DNA of 9,252 nucleotides from an uncultured Chloroflexota bacterium. GTDB lineage: Bacteria; Chloroflexota; Dehalococcoidia; Dehalococcoidales; RBG-16-60-22. The notes beneath the pieces are model-generated. The model was not told the origin of the DNA, did no database searches, and saw only the letters and a program-made list of their open reading frames with translations. The stretch lies in the NCBI GenBank assembly GCA_903915565.1, contig CAIWTG010000214.1:1-9252 (forward strand). Direction: 5' to 3'. Each line of letters starts with the position of its first letter. Positions within the stretch are counted from its first letter, which is position 1. Made by a program: the position numbers and the translations under genes. Shown here piece after piece: positions 1 through 5,402 of the stretch.

Positions 1-4
1 TCTT

Positions 5-427
5 ATGGTGAATCAGATTATGAAAGAAATCGGCCCTGATGTCGGATTAAAAGAACACTGGGAGCTAATGGCGAGTATTGCTACGTCGTTATTGTCCGAG
101 TTGGAAGTCACCAAGAGAACAATGAGAGGAAATCAATTCGACATATTCCAGTACACTATAGTGAACGGCGATTACGGATATGGTATAACTCGTAAACAAC
201 TTGAATCTCATGTTTTGGCGAACATTGAAAGAGTGTCTGAGAAATATTGGGATACAGGTTGGAAGTTTTTTAAAGTACACCTCTCTGCCGAGTTACCCGA
301 AATCGGCTCTAAAGAATTAAAAGATTTTGCTTCAGCGACTCCTTATGAACTGATAGAAACACTGAAGATATTAGCTCGAACCAAGAAATTTAAGGGTATA
401 TGTTCCGTCTGCAAGCATCTACATTAG
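5..427 (+). CDS. Hypothetical protein of the integrated element, possibly 5'-partial
   Basis: I do not recognise this 140-residue protein. It is predicted soluble, with no hydrophobic stretch long enough to span a membrane, and it mixes charged and aromatic residues in an apparently helical pattern. The only local motif is a C-terminal CSVCKHLH, a CxxC followed by two His, which could bind a metal, but a single CxxC is weak evidence. The first ATG is four bases from the window edge and the frame is open before it, so the true start and ribosome binding site may lie outside. The DNA is AT-richer than the minus-strand genes beyond position 921. It lies on the same strand and same side of the tRNA-Lys fragment as the two HTH genes, so I infer it is cargo of the same mobile element. 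Confidence 0.6.
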   Translation: MVNQIMKEIGPDVGLKEHWELMASIATSLLSELEVTKRTMRGNQFDIFQYTIVNGDYGYGITRKQLESHVLANIERVSEKYWDTGWKFFKVHLSAELPEIGSKELKDFASATPYELIETLKILARTKKFKGICSVCKHLH

Positions 428-476
428 CCAGTTACTATTACTACTAATTCCTATAAAACTTTTCCATTTCTACCCC

Positions 477-505
477 TTGATAATATTCCTACTAGCGTGT
501 ATAAT
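477..505 (+). promoter_or_regulatory. Sigma70-type promoter of the excisionase-like gene
   Basis: A -35 box TTGATA (477-482) and a perfect -10 box TATAAT (500-505) are separated by exactly 17 bases. Transcription would begin about seven bases after the -10 box, near 511-513, which coincides with the ATG at 512. The mRNA would then have essentially no leader. The GTG at 497 cannot be the start, because it lies upstream of this -10 box and would not be transcribed. Confidence 0.7.
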
Positions 506-511
506 ATTAGC

Positions 512-685
512 ATGTACAGTGTTAATGAGGCAGCCGAAAAACTAGGTCTTGATACGAGTCAGATAAGGCGCCTGCTAGCTAAAGGTAAAATTAAAGGTAA
601 GAAATGGGGTAGGGACTGGATGGTGCTGGAATTGAACTATAACAGACAAAGAAAACCAGGAGGAGGTCGCAAGATAAAGAAATGA
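512..685 (+). CDS. Excisionase-like small helix-turn-helix protein
   Basis: This is a 57-residue basic protein with the pattern of the excisionase/HTH_17 DNA-binding family (MerR-like winged helix). It opens with MYSVNEAAEKLGL, continues with the recognition-helix segment DTSQIRRLLAKGKI, and then has the wing-like GRDWMV. The last 15 or so residues are a Lys/Arg/Gly-rich tail. Proteins of this family bend att-site DNA during excision of integrative elements or act as small regulators. Its position about 150 bp from a tRNA-type attachment site favours the excisionase role, which remains an inference. I chose ATG 512 over GTG 497 because 497 lies upstream of the -10 box. No Shine-Dalgarno precedes 512, consistent with a leaderless message. 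The stop overlaps the next start (ATGA), so the two HTH genes form one operon. Confidence 0.72.
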   Translation: MYSVNEAAEKLGLDTSQIRRLLAKGKIKGKKWGRDWMVLELNYNRQRKPGGGRKIKK

Positions 686-906
686 AAAAGAAATCACTAA
701 GACAATTGGCTAGAGAGCTAGGAGTCAGTCATGCTTATCTATCTCAGGTTAGACACGGTGTAAGGCCTGCCAGCGAAAAAGTAAAACAAGCCTTAGAAAT
801 GGTAAGCATGGTAAGCAATTTTGAATACAACAATGGGACTTTTAATCCATTGGTCGCAGGTTCGAATCCTGCACGGCCTACCAAGACTTTTTCAAACATC
901 CCCTAA
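682..906 (+). CDS. XRE/Cro-like helix-turn-helix protein whose 3' end crosses the attachment site
   Basis: This 74-residue protein has an N-terminal helix-turn-helix: residues 5-38 read as LRQLARELGVSHAYLSQVRHG followed by RPASEKVKQAL, typical of lambda-repressor/XRE-type folds. Its start overlaps the stop of the excisionase-like gene, with AGGAGGAGGT (658-667) upstream as ribosome binding site, rather far from the ATG. From about residue 52 the frame runs through the tRNA-Lys 3' half, and the segment LVAGSNPARPT is simply the translated T-arm and acceptor. The final seven residues are encoded by host flank beyond the tRNA end. The functional part is therefore probably residues 1 to about 45, and the tail depends on where the element sits. 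A role in controlling excision or element genes is inferred from context only. Confidence 0.6.
   Translation: MKKKSLRQLARELGVSHAYLSQVRHGVRPASEKVKQALEMVSMVSNFEYNNGTFNPLVAGSNPARPTKTFSNIP
799..816 (+). repeat. Perfect 9-bp tandem duplication
   Basis: ATGGTAAGC occurs twice head to tail, giving Met-Val-Ser-Met-Val-Ser in the HTH protein. It lies 20 bp left of the tRNA-like fragment. It could be a small replication slippage or a paired protein-binding site in the attachment-site arm. The sequence does not decide between these. Confidence 0.5.
836..883 (+). other. 3' half of tRNA-Lys(TTT): attachment site at the right end of an integrated element
   Basis: From 836 the sequence reads as tRNA positions 29 to 76: three anticodon-stem bases, anticodon loop CTTTTAA (839-845, anticodon TTT), stem TCCAT, variable loop, T-arm GCAGG-TTCGAAT-CCTGC, acceptor strand ACGGCCT, discriminator A and encoded CCA (881-883). 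No matching 5' half exists: the acceptor partner AGGCCGT and a D-arm are absent upstream, and the anticodon stem breaks at its outer two pairs. This is the displaced 3' copy left when an element integrates by site-specific recombination into a tRNA gene. The intact tRNA should be at the other end of the element, left of the window. The crossover probably lies in the anticodon stem-loop or further 3'. Confidence 0.82.
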
Positions 907-920
907 ATAGTATCGACACC

Positions 921-1901
921 TTACTGGCGTGCGATTGGTTTCAGGGGCACTTTAGGGTCGGGGAAGCCGGGACCCACAAAAGAGAACAACATCCCTAAAG
1001 CCATATCGTCGATGCGCTGGAAATCGACCTTCGCAGCTGTCTCCGGTTTGGGGAAAGGCCAGTCCATCTGACGTAAAGCCTGACCGACCAATACACCAGA
1101 ACCGTGCAGTTCTTTGGCGTGGACGACGCAGTAAGCTAAAGCCGCCCCGCCATCTTCAGAGGGGATATTCGCTTCATAGCCGGGCATGGCGGGCATCTTG
1201 AAATCTTTAAATCTCTTTTTAAATTCTTCCATCATCTCGGGGGTGGGAGGGGGCACGCTGCGGGGGAAGCCAACGCCAGCCGGGAGAAAGGTGAACACGG
1301 AAATACCCGTATTTTCTACCGGTCCAAGTTCATTAGCCAGGGACTTCATCAGCGAAGAGCCGACGGCTTTGGCTGCGCAGTAGTTGCTGGATCCTATCGG
1401 GGCACAAAAGGCGGTAGACATGTAGGTGACCACACCGTGATGCCGCTCCTGCATACCGGGCACGAAAAGCTGGATACCGAGAAACGTACCGCGCCCCGCT
1501 ATCTCGTACTGTTTGTCCATCTGGTAGAGGGTGGATTTTAAAACCGAAGCGCCGAGGGACATTATCATAGCGTTGTTGACTAAAATATCAACCTTACCGA
1601 AGGCATCGAAAGCCTGTTTGGCCATAGCTTTCATCGAAGCTTCGTCAGAAACGTCGGTCTTTACAAAGAGAGCCGTCCCCGGTTTATTCTCACTATTTAT
1701 CAGTTCTTCGGCGGCCTTACCGGGCTCCTCGGTGACATCGGCGATGACTATTTTAGTGCCCAGCCAGGCCAGACTCCGGGCAACGCCCAGTCCGATGTTG
1801 CCGGCGCCGCCAGTCACTACAGCCACCTCGCCGGCTAAAGCGTCTTTCTTTAAATGGGTTTTATCCATGGACAGGGGACCGATATTAGGTATGTTATACA
1901 T
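921..1901 (-). CDS. Short-chain dehydrogenase/reductase (SDR), NAD-type
   Basis: This 326-residue protein is a Rossmann-fold oxidoreductase of the classical SDR family, acting in the cytoplasm on an unknown alcohol or carbonyl substrate. Visible motifs are the nucleotide loop TGGAGNIG (30-37), an Asp at the end of beta2 (D55, which usually favours NAD over NADP), D83 in TDVSD, NNA (109-111), catalytic Ser (about S162) and YCAAK (Y174, K178). At the place where most classical SDRs have the tetrad Asn (typically vNxxGtf) it reads IAGRGTF, so that Asn appears to be Ala. The C-terminal part is longer than in minimal 250-residue SDRs, with a Pro-rich insert near residues 216-222 that may shape the substrate pocket. 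The start is supported by GGAGG eight bases upstream. It is the last gene before the tRNA/element boundary and converges with the element's genes. No terminator is evident between them. Confidence 0.88.
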   Translation of the reverse strand: MYNIPNIGPLSMDKTHLKKDALAGEVAVVTGGAGNIGLGVARSLAWLGTKIVIADVTEEPGKAAEELINSENKPGTALFVKTDVSDEASMKAMAKQAFDAFGKVDILVNNAMIMSLGASVLKSTLYQMDKQYEIAGRGTFLGIQLFVPGMQERHHGVVTYMSTAFCAPIGSSNYCAAKAVGSSLMKSLANELGPVENTGISVFTFLPAGVGFPRSVPPPTPEMMEEFKKRFKDFKMPAMPGYEANIPSEDGGAALAYCVVHAKELHGSGVLVGQALRQMDWPFPKPETAAKVDFQRIDDMALGMLFSFVGPGFPDPKVPLKPIARQ

Positions 1902-1960
1902 GCGAAAACCTCCGCTTGACTACTTAAAGCGTGTATAAATAAATTGTACAGGCGCAGGGG

Positions 1961-2143
1961 TTATTTTGAAGGTGAAATCAGGGCTAAAACAAGATAAACC
2001 ACGATACCGAGGGCACCGAAGAAAATGGAAGCTATAGCCAGTGCCCGAACCAATGTGGAATCAATATCAAAGTACTGCGCTACGCCGCCGCAAACGCCAA
2101 AGAGTTTCCTATCAGACTTGCTGCGATAAAATTTTTTAGCCAT
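1961..2143 (-). CDS. PspC domain membrane protein
   Basis: This 60-residue protein consists of a single PspC domain: a basic N-terminus (AKKFYRSKSDRK), the characteristic LFGVCGGVAQYFDID segment (14-28), then STLVRALAIA leading into one hydrophobic helix (about 34-56). PspC-family proteins sit in the cytoplasmic membrane and, in proteobacteria, relay envelope stress to the Psp response. Stand-alone short versions like this are common in bacteria without a full psp operon, and their role is mostly unknown. The start has a GAGGT ribosome binding site. It has its own likely promoter upstream and is followed 59 bp later by the dehydrogenase gene, so the two could be co-transcribed. No other psp genes are visible here. 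Confidence 0.85.
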   Translation of the reverse strand: MAKKFYRSKSDRKLFGVCGGVAQYFDIDSTLVRALAIASIFFGALGIVVYLVLALISPSK

Positions 2144-2185
2144 GCCATTACCTCACTTTAAATTATTCCGGTATTATCTGTAGAG

Positions 2186-2215
2186 ATTATATACTCAATC
2201 AACAACGCCGTTCAA
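2186..2215 (-). promoter_or_regulatory. Probable promoter of the PspC gene
   Basis: On the minus strand, TTGAAC (2210-2215) and a perfect TATAAT (2186-2191) are separated by 18 bases. The expected start of transcription is near 2179, leaving a leader of about 36 bases with a GAGGT site before the ATG at 2143. Confidence 0.55.
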
Positions 2216-2274
2216 TCGGTGTCAATGGCGGAGGCTGAAGTAGTGAACGACCTCAAGGCAAGTTAACCGTCAAG

Positions 2275-3204
2275 CTAGGTGTTTTTTCTCAAGCTGCAAG
2301 CGGAAATTTTACACTGGCCACACTCTACATCACAGGGTTCGACATGAATAATAATATTAGAGTTGGGTAACCTGCTTTTTAAATCTTCTTCCAGATGGTC
2401 GCACATCTTATGAGCTTCTTCCAGGGTGATATTCTTAGGCAGCATCAGGTGGAAGTCAATGAAACGCTGGCTACCTGCCTTGCGGGTGCGCACTTCATGG
2501 AAACCAGTCAACAGGCTGGTGTGTTCTTTAATAACGGCAAGTATTACTTCCTCTTCATCTTTTGGCAAGCTAACATCAATCAACCCTCCAAAAGACTTCT
2601 TCGTGATGTCGAAAGCCGTTTTCATAATTAGCAGAGCCACCAGTATGGCCGTGATGGGGTCAAAAATGGTAAGGCCGGTCAGCCGTACCAGAGCCAGCCC
2701 AATCAGCACGCCTACCATCGTCATGATATCGGTAGTGAGGTGACGCGCATCAGCTTCGAGAGCCAGTGAATCGGTAGCGCGGGAAACCTTTAGTAAATAC
2801 CGGGAAACAAGTATGTTTACGACGATGGAAACAGCCATTATCCCAAGACCTATCTCAAGAAATTCCAAAGTGGCTCCGGTAATCAGCCGGAGAATTGCTT
2901 CATAAATAATGATGCCAGCAGCGATAAAAATCAGCAGACCCTCGGCAACACCACTAATATTCTCGAATTTTCCGTGACCGAAGGGGTGTTGTTCGTCGGC
3001 AGGTTTGTCGGACACCCGGACGCTAAAGTAAGCAATGACGGCGGCGGCGAGGTCCATGGTGCTGTGGATGGCTTCGGCGATAAGGCTGATACTACCGGTA
3101 AAAATGCCGGCAGCTATTTTAAGCAGAATCAGCAAGGTGTTAGAGGCAATAGAAGTTGCCGCCGCTTTGGTCTTAGTGGTTGACATATTTCGTACCACGC
3201 TCAT
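2275..3204 (-). CDS. Cation diffusion facilitator (CDF) family metal exporter
   Basis: This 309-residue inner-membrane antiporter uses the proton gradient to export divalent metal from the cytoplasm. It has about six transmembrane helices in residues 15-205 and a cytoplasmic ferredoxin-like domain from about 212. The transport site is visible as HxxxD in TM2 (H47, D51) and HxxxD in TM5 (H155, D159). This His/Asp set is usual for Zn/Cd/Co-type CDFs, unlike the Asp-rich site of Mn exporters. The loop after TM2 has HPFGHGKFE (73-81), a family hallmark. The extreme C-terminus is unusual: C291, C295, C298 and C303 lie within 13 residues and could form an extra metal site. The start at 3204 is preceded by GGTGA, whereas Met7 has a poorer site. 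A promoter, a nickel/cobalt-type riboswitch and a terminator lie directly upstream, so cobalt and nickel are the likeliest substrates. Confidence 0.92.
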   Translation of the reverse strand: MSVVRNMSTTKTKAAATSIASNTLLILLKIAAGIFTGSISLIAEAIHSTMDLAAAVIAYFSVRVSDKPADEQHPFGHGKFENISGVAEGLLIFIAAGIIIYEAILRLITGATLEFLEIGLGIMAVSIVVNILVSRYLLKVSRATDSLALEADARHLTTDIMTMVGVLIGLALVRLTGLTIFDPITAILVALLIMKTAFDITKKSFGGLIDVSLPKDEEEVILAVIKEHTSLLTGFHEVRTRKAGSQRFIDFHLMLPKNITLEEAHKMCDHLEEDLKSRLPNSNIIIHVEPCDVECGQCKISACSLRKNT

Positions 3205-3278
3205 TTTTCACCGCTGTAATTTTGTGCATACTAATTCATCTATTTCTATAGTCATTCTCGTTACGTGTGTTATATAAC

Positions 3279-3311
3279 AAAAACCCGCAGGACGGTCAGT
3301 CCCACGGGTTT
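3279..3311 (-). terminator. Intrinsic terminator of the CDF riboswitch
   Basis: On the minus strand AAACCCG (3311-3305) pairs with CGGGTTT (3287-3281), and inside it GGAC pairs with GTCC around a five-base loop, followed by a run of five T. The 5' arm of this hairpin contains the GGGACTGA that the upstream aptamer needs for its closing stem. Terminator and folded aptamer are therefore mutually exclusive, the arrangement expected of a riboswitch that turns the gene on when ligand binds. Confidence 0.78.
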
Positions 3312-3361
3312 ATTCTCCGCTGCTTGAGCCCGGCTCTCCTCAATGAGGGCCTGTTCTGAAC
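3295..3361 (-). promoter_or_regulatory. NiCo (czcD-type) nickel/cobalt riboswitch aptamer
   Basis: Read on the minus strand, this RNA has the order of conserved blocks of the NiCo riboswitch: a short P1 5' strand TTCAG, the junction AACAGGC, hairpin P2 (CCTC-att-GAGG, 3338-3348), hairpin P3 with the hallmark GAGC-CGG-GCTC (3326-3336), a junction AAGC, a weak P4 (CGG/CCG) and GTGGGACTGA closing P1 (TCAG/CTGA). NiCo riboswitches cooperatively bind Co2+ or Ni2+ at the four-way junction and typically control CDF-type exporters, exactly the gene found downstream. The assignment rests on my memory of the consensus. P4 is short and the J3/4 block deviates (AAGCAGCGG rather than AAGCGGC), so a covariance-model check would settle it. 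Confidence 0.75.
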
Positions 3362-3367
3362 AATAAT

Positions 3368-3396
3368 ATTTTATCGTAGATTAGGAAGGGTGTCAA
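3368..3396 (-). promoter_or_regulatory. Strong promoter for the riboswitch-CDF transcript
   Basis: On the minus strand a perfect -35 box TTGACA (3391-3396) lies exactly 17 bases from TAAAAT (3368-3373). Transcription should begin near 3361-3362, precisely where the aptamer's first stem starts. This fits an independent riboswitch-controlled transcription unit. Confidence 0.75.
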
Positions 3397-3397
3397 T

Positions 3398-3537
3398 TGG
3401 GGGGGGCGGGTGACTCTACCCCCTTTAGTTCCCCCTCCTCGTTGACAAGGAGGGGGAATGGGCAAAAACTCTCTTTATCTCTTCCTTCGGCTTCGCTCAG
3501 GACAGGCTTTTACAAAAGAGGGAGACTAGATAAGCGA
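3398..3537. repeat. Intergenic repeat-like block with a long palindrome
   Basis: There is no credible gene here. A perfect 11-bp inverted repeat, TTCCCCCTCCT (3429-3439) against AGGAGGGGGAA (3448-3458), encloses an 8-base loop. Right of it is CCTTCGGCTTCGCTCAGG (3483-3500), then GACAGGC and an AAAAG/CTTTT palindrome around 3508-3518. To the left is a run of eight G (3399-3406) and a GGGT/ACCC hairpin. Strings like the CTTCG-GCTTCGCTCAGGACAGG segment recall dispersed intergenic repeats in many bacterial genomes. That is recollection, not a search result. None of the hairpins has a proper T-tract on the minus strand, so a simple terminator for the upstream reductase gene is not supported. Confidence 0.5.
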
Positions 3538-4140
3538 TTATTTAGCGGGTGGCGGGGGCGGCCAGGTGCCGGAGGTGGGTTTGGTGGTGAGCCATTTGCC
3601 GACCATTTCCAGCATGGGAATTTTAATATCGATGTTCTGGCGGCGGACCTGAATCATGTCCACAACATCAAGGCCGCAGGTCTGGAGGACGCGCTCTAAA
3701 GTGGCGGAGGAAGAGACAGTGCCGTTGCCACTGCCGCCGGCATAAGAAATTCCTATTGTAGACGTGCCGCCGCCCATAGGGAAGCCGGGGCGGGGCGCGG
3801 CGCCGGGTTTAAAAAGTGTACGGCGGAAACGGTCAGTAAAGCAGCGCATGCTTTCACTCAAGTCGCCAAAGTAAACGGGGTTGGCAAAGACTAAAGCGTC
3901 GGCGGCTTTGACTTTAGCGATAACGGACGCTAAATCGTCGTCAATAATGCAGCGCCCCTCTTTACGGCAGAGTCCCCAGCCGTCGGGGTCGCACTGGCGG
4001 CAGCGCTCCAGGTTAAGCTCGGTGAGGAAGATGACTTCAGAATTTCCCTTGCCGTCGGCGATGCCCTTCTGGACGGCTTTGATAATGCGGGCGGTTTGGC
4101 CCTCGCGGTTGCGGCTGCCGGAAATAAACAGAACGTTCAT
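3538..4140 (-). CDS. Flavodoxin-fold NADPH-dependent FMN reductase / iron-sulfur flavoprotein-like
   Basis: This 200-residue cytoplasmic flavoprotein is predicted to bind FMN and possibly an iron-sulfur cluster. MNVLFISGSRNREGQTA (1-17) is the beta1 strand and phosphate loop of the NADPH-dependent FMN reductase family. LVFANPVYFGDLSESM (about 83-98) is the second flavin loop. Between them are C47, C50, C58 and C64, followed by DDDL, the place where archaeal-type iron-sulfur flavoproteins bear a compact Cys cluster, though here the spacing is wider (C-x2-C-x7-C-x5-C). The C-terminus ends in a run of five prolines. I start at 4140 because GGAGGT stands just upstream. An earlier in-frame ATG at 4173 would add 11 residues that precede the first beta strand and lies inside the likely promoter. 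Electron donor and acceptor are unknown. Confidence 0.85.
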   Translation of the reverse strand: MNVLFISGSRNREGQTARIIKAVQKGIADGKGNSEVIFLTELNLERCRQCDPDGWGLCRKEGRCIIDDDLASVIAKVKAADALVFANPVYFGDLSESMRCFTDRFRRTLFKPGAAPRPGFPMGGGTSTIGISYAGGSGNGTVSSSATLERVLQTCGLDVVDMIQVRRQNIDIKIPMLEMVGKWLTTKPTSGTWPPPPPAK

Positions 4141-4171
4141 GAATATACCTCCGTAGTAGTTAATCAATGAC

Positions 4172-4202
4172 ATTATATCACGATATTACTAAATGTGTTC
4201 AA
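4172..4202 (-). promoter_or_regulatory. Possible promoter of the FMN reductase gene
   Basis: A perfect TATAAT (4172-4177) on the minus strand is preceded by TTGAAC (4197-4202) with a longish 19-base spacer. The -35 box overlaps the last codons of the methyltransferase gene. The start of transcription would be near 4165, giving a leader of about 25 bases with the GGAGGT site. Confidence 0.45.
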
Positions 4203-5397
4203 GAAGAAGAAGGCTAAAGCCGCGCCGCCGTTCCCGACTTTTAATGCGGAGGAGTTTTTGAGACGTAATATAGTCGGCAAGGCGGGTAATAGGGGTGGAT
4301 CCGGAGGATAAAATAATCGTGCCGCCGGGGGTTAAATGTTGAGCCAGGTGATTAAGAACTAAAATGTGAACCTCGCGGTTTTCGTCGTCGCGTAAAGAGC
4401 CGATAAAGAAGTCAAAATGCTTTTCGAGATTCAGTCCAGCCTGATGTAAAAGGCTAATATTGTTTAGAGAACAACCGTTCAGGATCAGGTTGCGTTGAGT
4501 ATAGCGTAAAGCCAACAGGTCGCGGTCGGTGAGGGTGATGGATTCGGGCTTGAGAATTTTCCAGAGCGCTACGGCGAAATGGCCCTGACCGGGGTTAAGG
4601 ACAGCGGCGTTCTTTATTTCCTTCCTCTTCAGCTCGCCTAAAGCGCTAACCAGCATTTCTGTGCCATAGCTTAAAGAGTCGAACTCCGGTAATCCGTCGG
4701 CGGTCTGCATCTGGTACTCCAGTTTTCCAAAACCCATGGTAAGGTCATCGCGACGGTAGATGTCGCGCTCCAGAGAATTTTGGGTGGGAGGGGGTGGAGT
4801 TTGAACGTCGGCAAACTGGTAGTGGAAAACAACGTGGCGCGACAGACTGCGCTTTAATATCACTTTAGCGTTGGGGGTTTCAGACAAAGTTTTTTCCACC
4901 AGATTTTCCAGCGGTGTGACCACAACGATTGCCGCCATACCGCCGGGCGCCAAGTAATAACGCGCATCCTGTAAAAGACAGGTGATAACCTTATCGCCGG
5001 CGTGGTCGGGGATGTTGGAGACAATAAGGTCGAAGTCATTCCGCTTGACATCGTCATAACTAAGGCTGCCGTAGATTTCGATATCTTTGAAACCATTGAG
5101 TTCAGCGTTTTGTGTAGAATATTCCATCGCTAAAGCGTCGCGGTCAAAGAGGTGGATGAGGGATGTGGGGTAGAGGCTCTTAAGCGTTAAGCCGAGGGGT
5201 CCGTAGCCGCAACCGACGTCCAGGATGCGGTGGGGTGGGGGATAAGCGGCTTCGACGATAGTGCGCAGGAGGAGTTTGGTGCCGGCATCAATGGCGTGGG
5301 CGCTAAAGAGCTGCTGAGAGGTGCGGAACTGGAGGCTCTGCTTCCAGAAGCGGAAGTCGATTGTCTTGTGGTAGTAGGCATCGGTATCAATGGTCAT
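4189..5397 (-). CDS. Two-domain RsmC/RlmG-like SAM-dependent methyltransferase
   Basis: This 402-residue protein has two tandem Rossmann-like methyltransferase domains, the architecture of the 16S/23S rRNA guanine-N2 methyltransferases RsmC and RlmG. The N-terminal domain (about 25-200) has an intact SAM motif I, ILDVGCGYGPLGL (58-70), acidic D85 and N97 in a typical AxxxxxxN stretch. Where these enzymes have the catalytic NPPF it reads SNIPDHAG (127-134). The C-terminal domain (about 225-402) is degenerate: motif I is LNPGQGHFAVAL and the NPPF position is replaced by FIGSLRDD. In E. coli RsmC the second domain is the active one, so here the roles look reversed or altered. A Pro-rich linker (201-204) joins them. 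The gene begins five bases after the presenilin homologue's stop, with no clear Shine-Dalgarno, suggesting translational coupling. The RNA target is unknown. Confidence 0.8.
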   Translation of the reverse strand: MTIDTDAYYHKTIDFRFWKQSLQFRTSQQLFSAHAIDAGTKLLLRTIVEAAYPPPHRILDVGCGYGPLGLTLKSLYPTSLIHLFDRDALAMEYSTQNAELNGFKDIEIYGSLSYDDVKRNDFDLIVSNIPDHAGDKVITCLLQDARYYLAPGGMAAIVVVTPLENLVEKTLSETPNAKVILKRSLSRHVVFHYQFADVQTPPPPTQNSLERDIYRRDDLTMGFGKLEYQMQTADGLPEFDSLSYGTEMLVSALGELKRKEIKNAAVLNPGQGHFAVALWKILKPESITLTDRDLLALRYTQRNLILNGCSLNNISLLHQAGLNLEKHFDFFIGSLRDDENREVHILVLNHLAQHLTPGGTIILSSGSTPITRLADYITSQKLLRIKSRERRRGFSLLLLEHI

Positions 5398-5402
5398 AAC
5401 AA

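Noticed and set aside
497..511. GTG at 497 as start of the excisionase-like gene
   Set aside because: It lies just upstream of the TATAAT -10 box, so it would not be in the mRNA. The ATG at 512 begins the conserved domain.
808..883. Complete tRNA-Lys gene
   Set aside because: A 76-nt span ending at CCA has no 5' acceptor strand AGGCCGT, no D-arm, and only three of five anticodon-stem pairs. Only the 3' half is real.
1531..1938. 135-codon plus-strand open frame opposite the dehydrogenase
   Set aside because: It is antisense to the nucleotide-binding half of a well-supported SDR, with no recognisable domain or ribosome binding site.
3269..3278. Palindrome GTTATATAAC in the CDF leader as an operator
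   Set aside because: A single AT-rich 10-bp palindrome is expected by chance, and it lies downstream of the terminator, where riboswitch control already explains regulation.
3429..3458. Intrinsic terminator for the FMN reductase gene
   Set aside because: The hairpin is strong, but on the minus strand it is followed by AACTAAAGGGGG rather than a T-tract, so termination is not supported.
4141..4173. ATG at 4173 as start of the FMN reductase
   Set aside because: It lies in the likely -10 region, and its 11 extra residues precede the first beta strand. The ATG at 4140 has a proper GGAGGT site.
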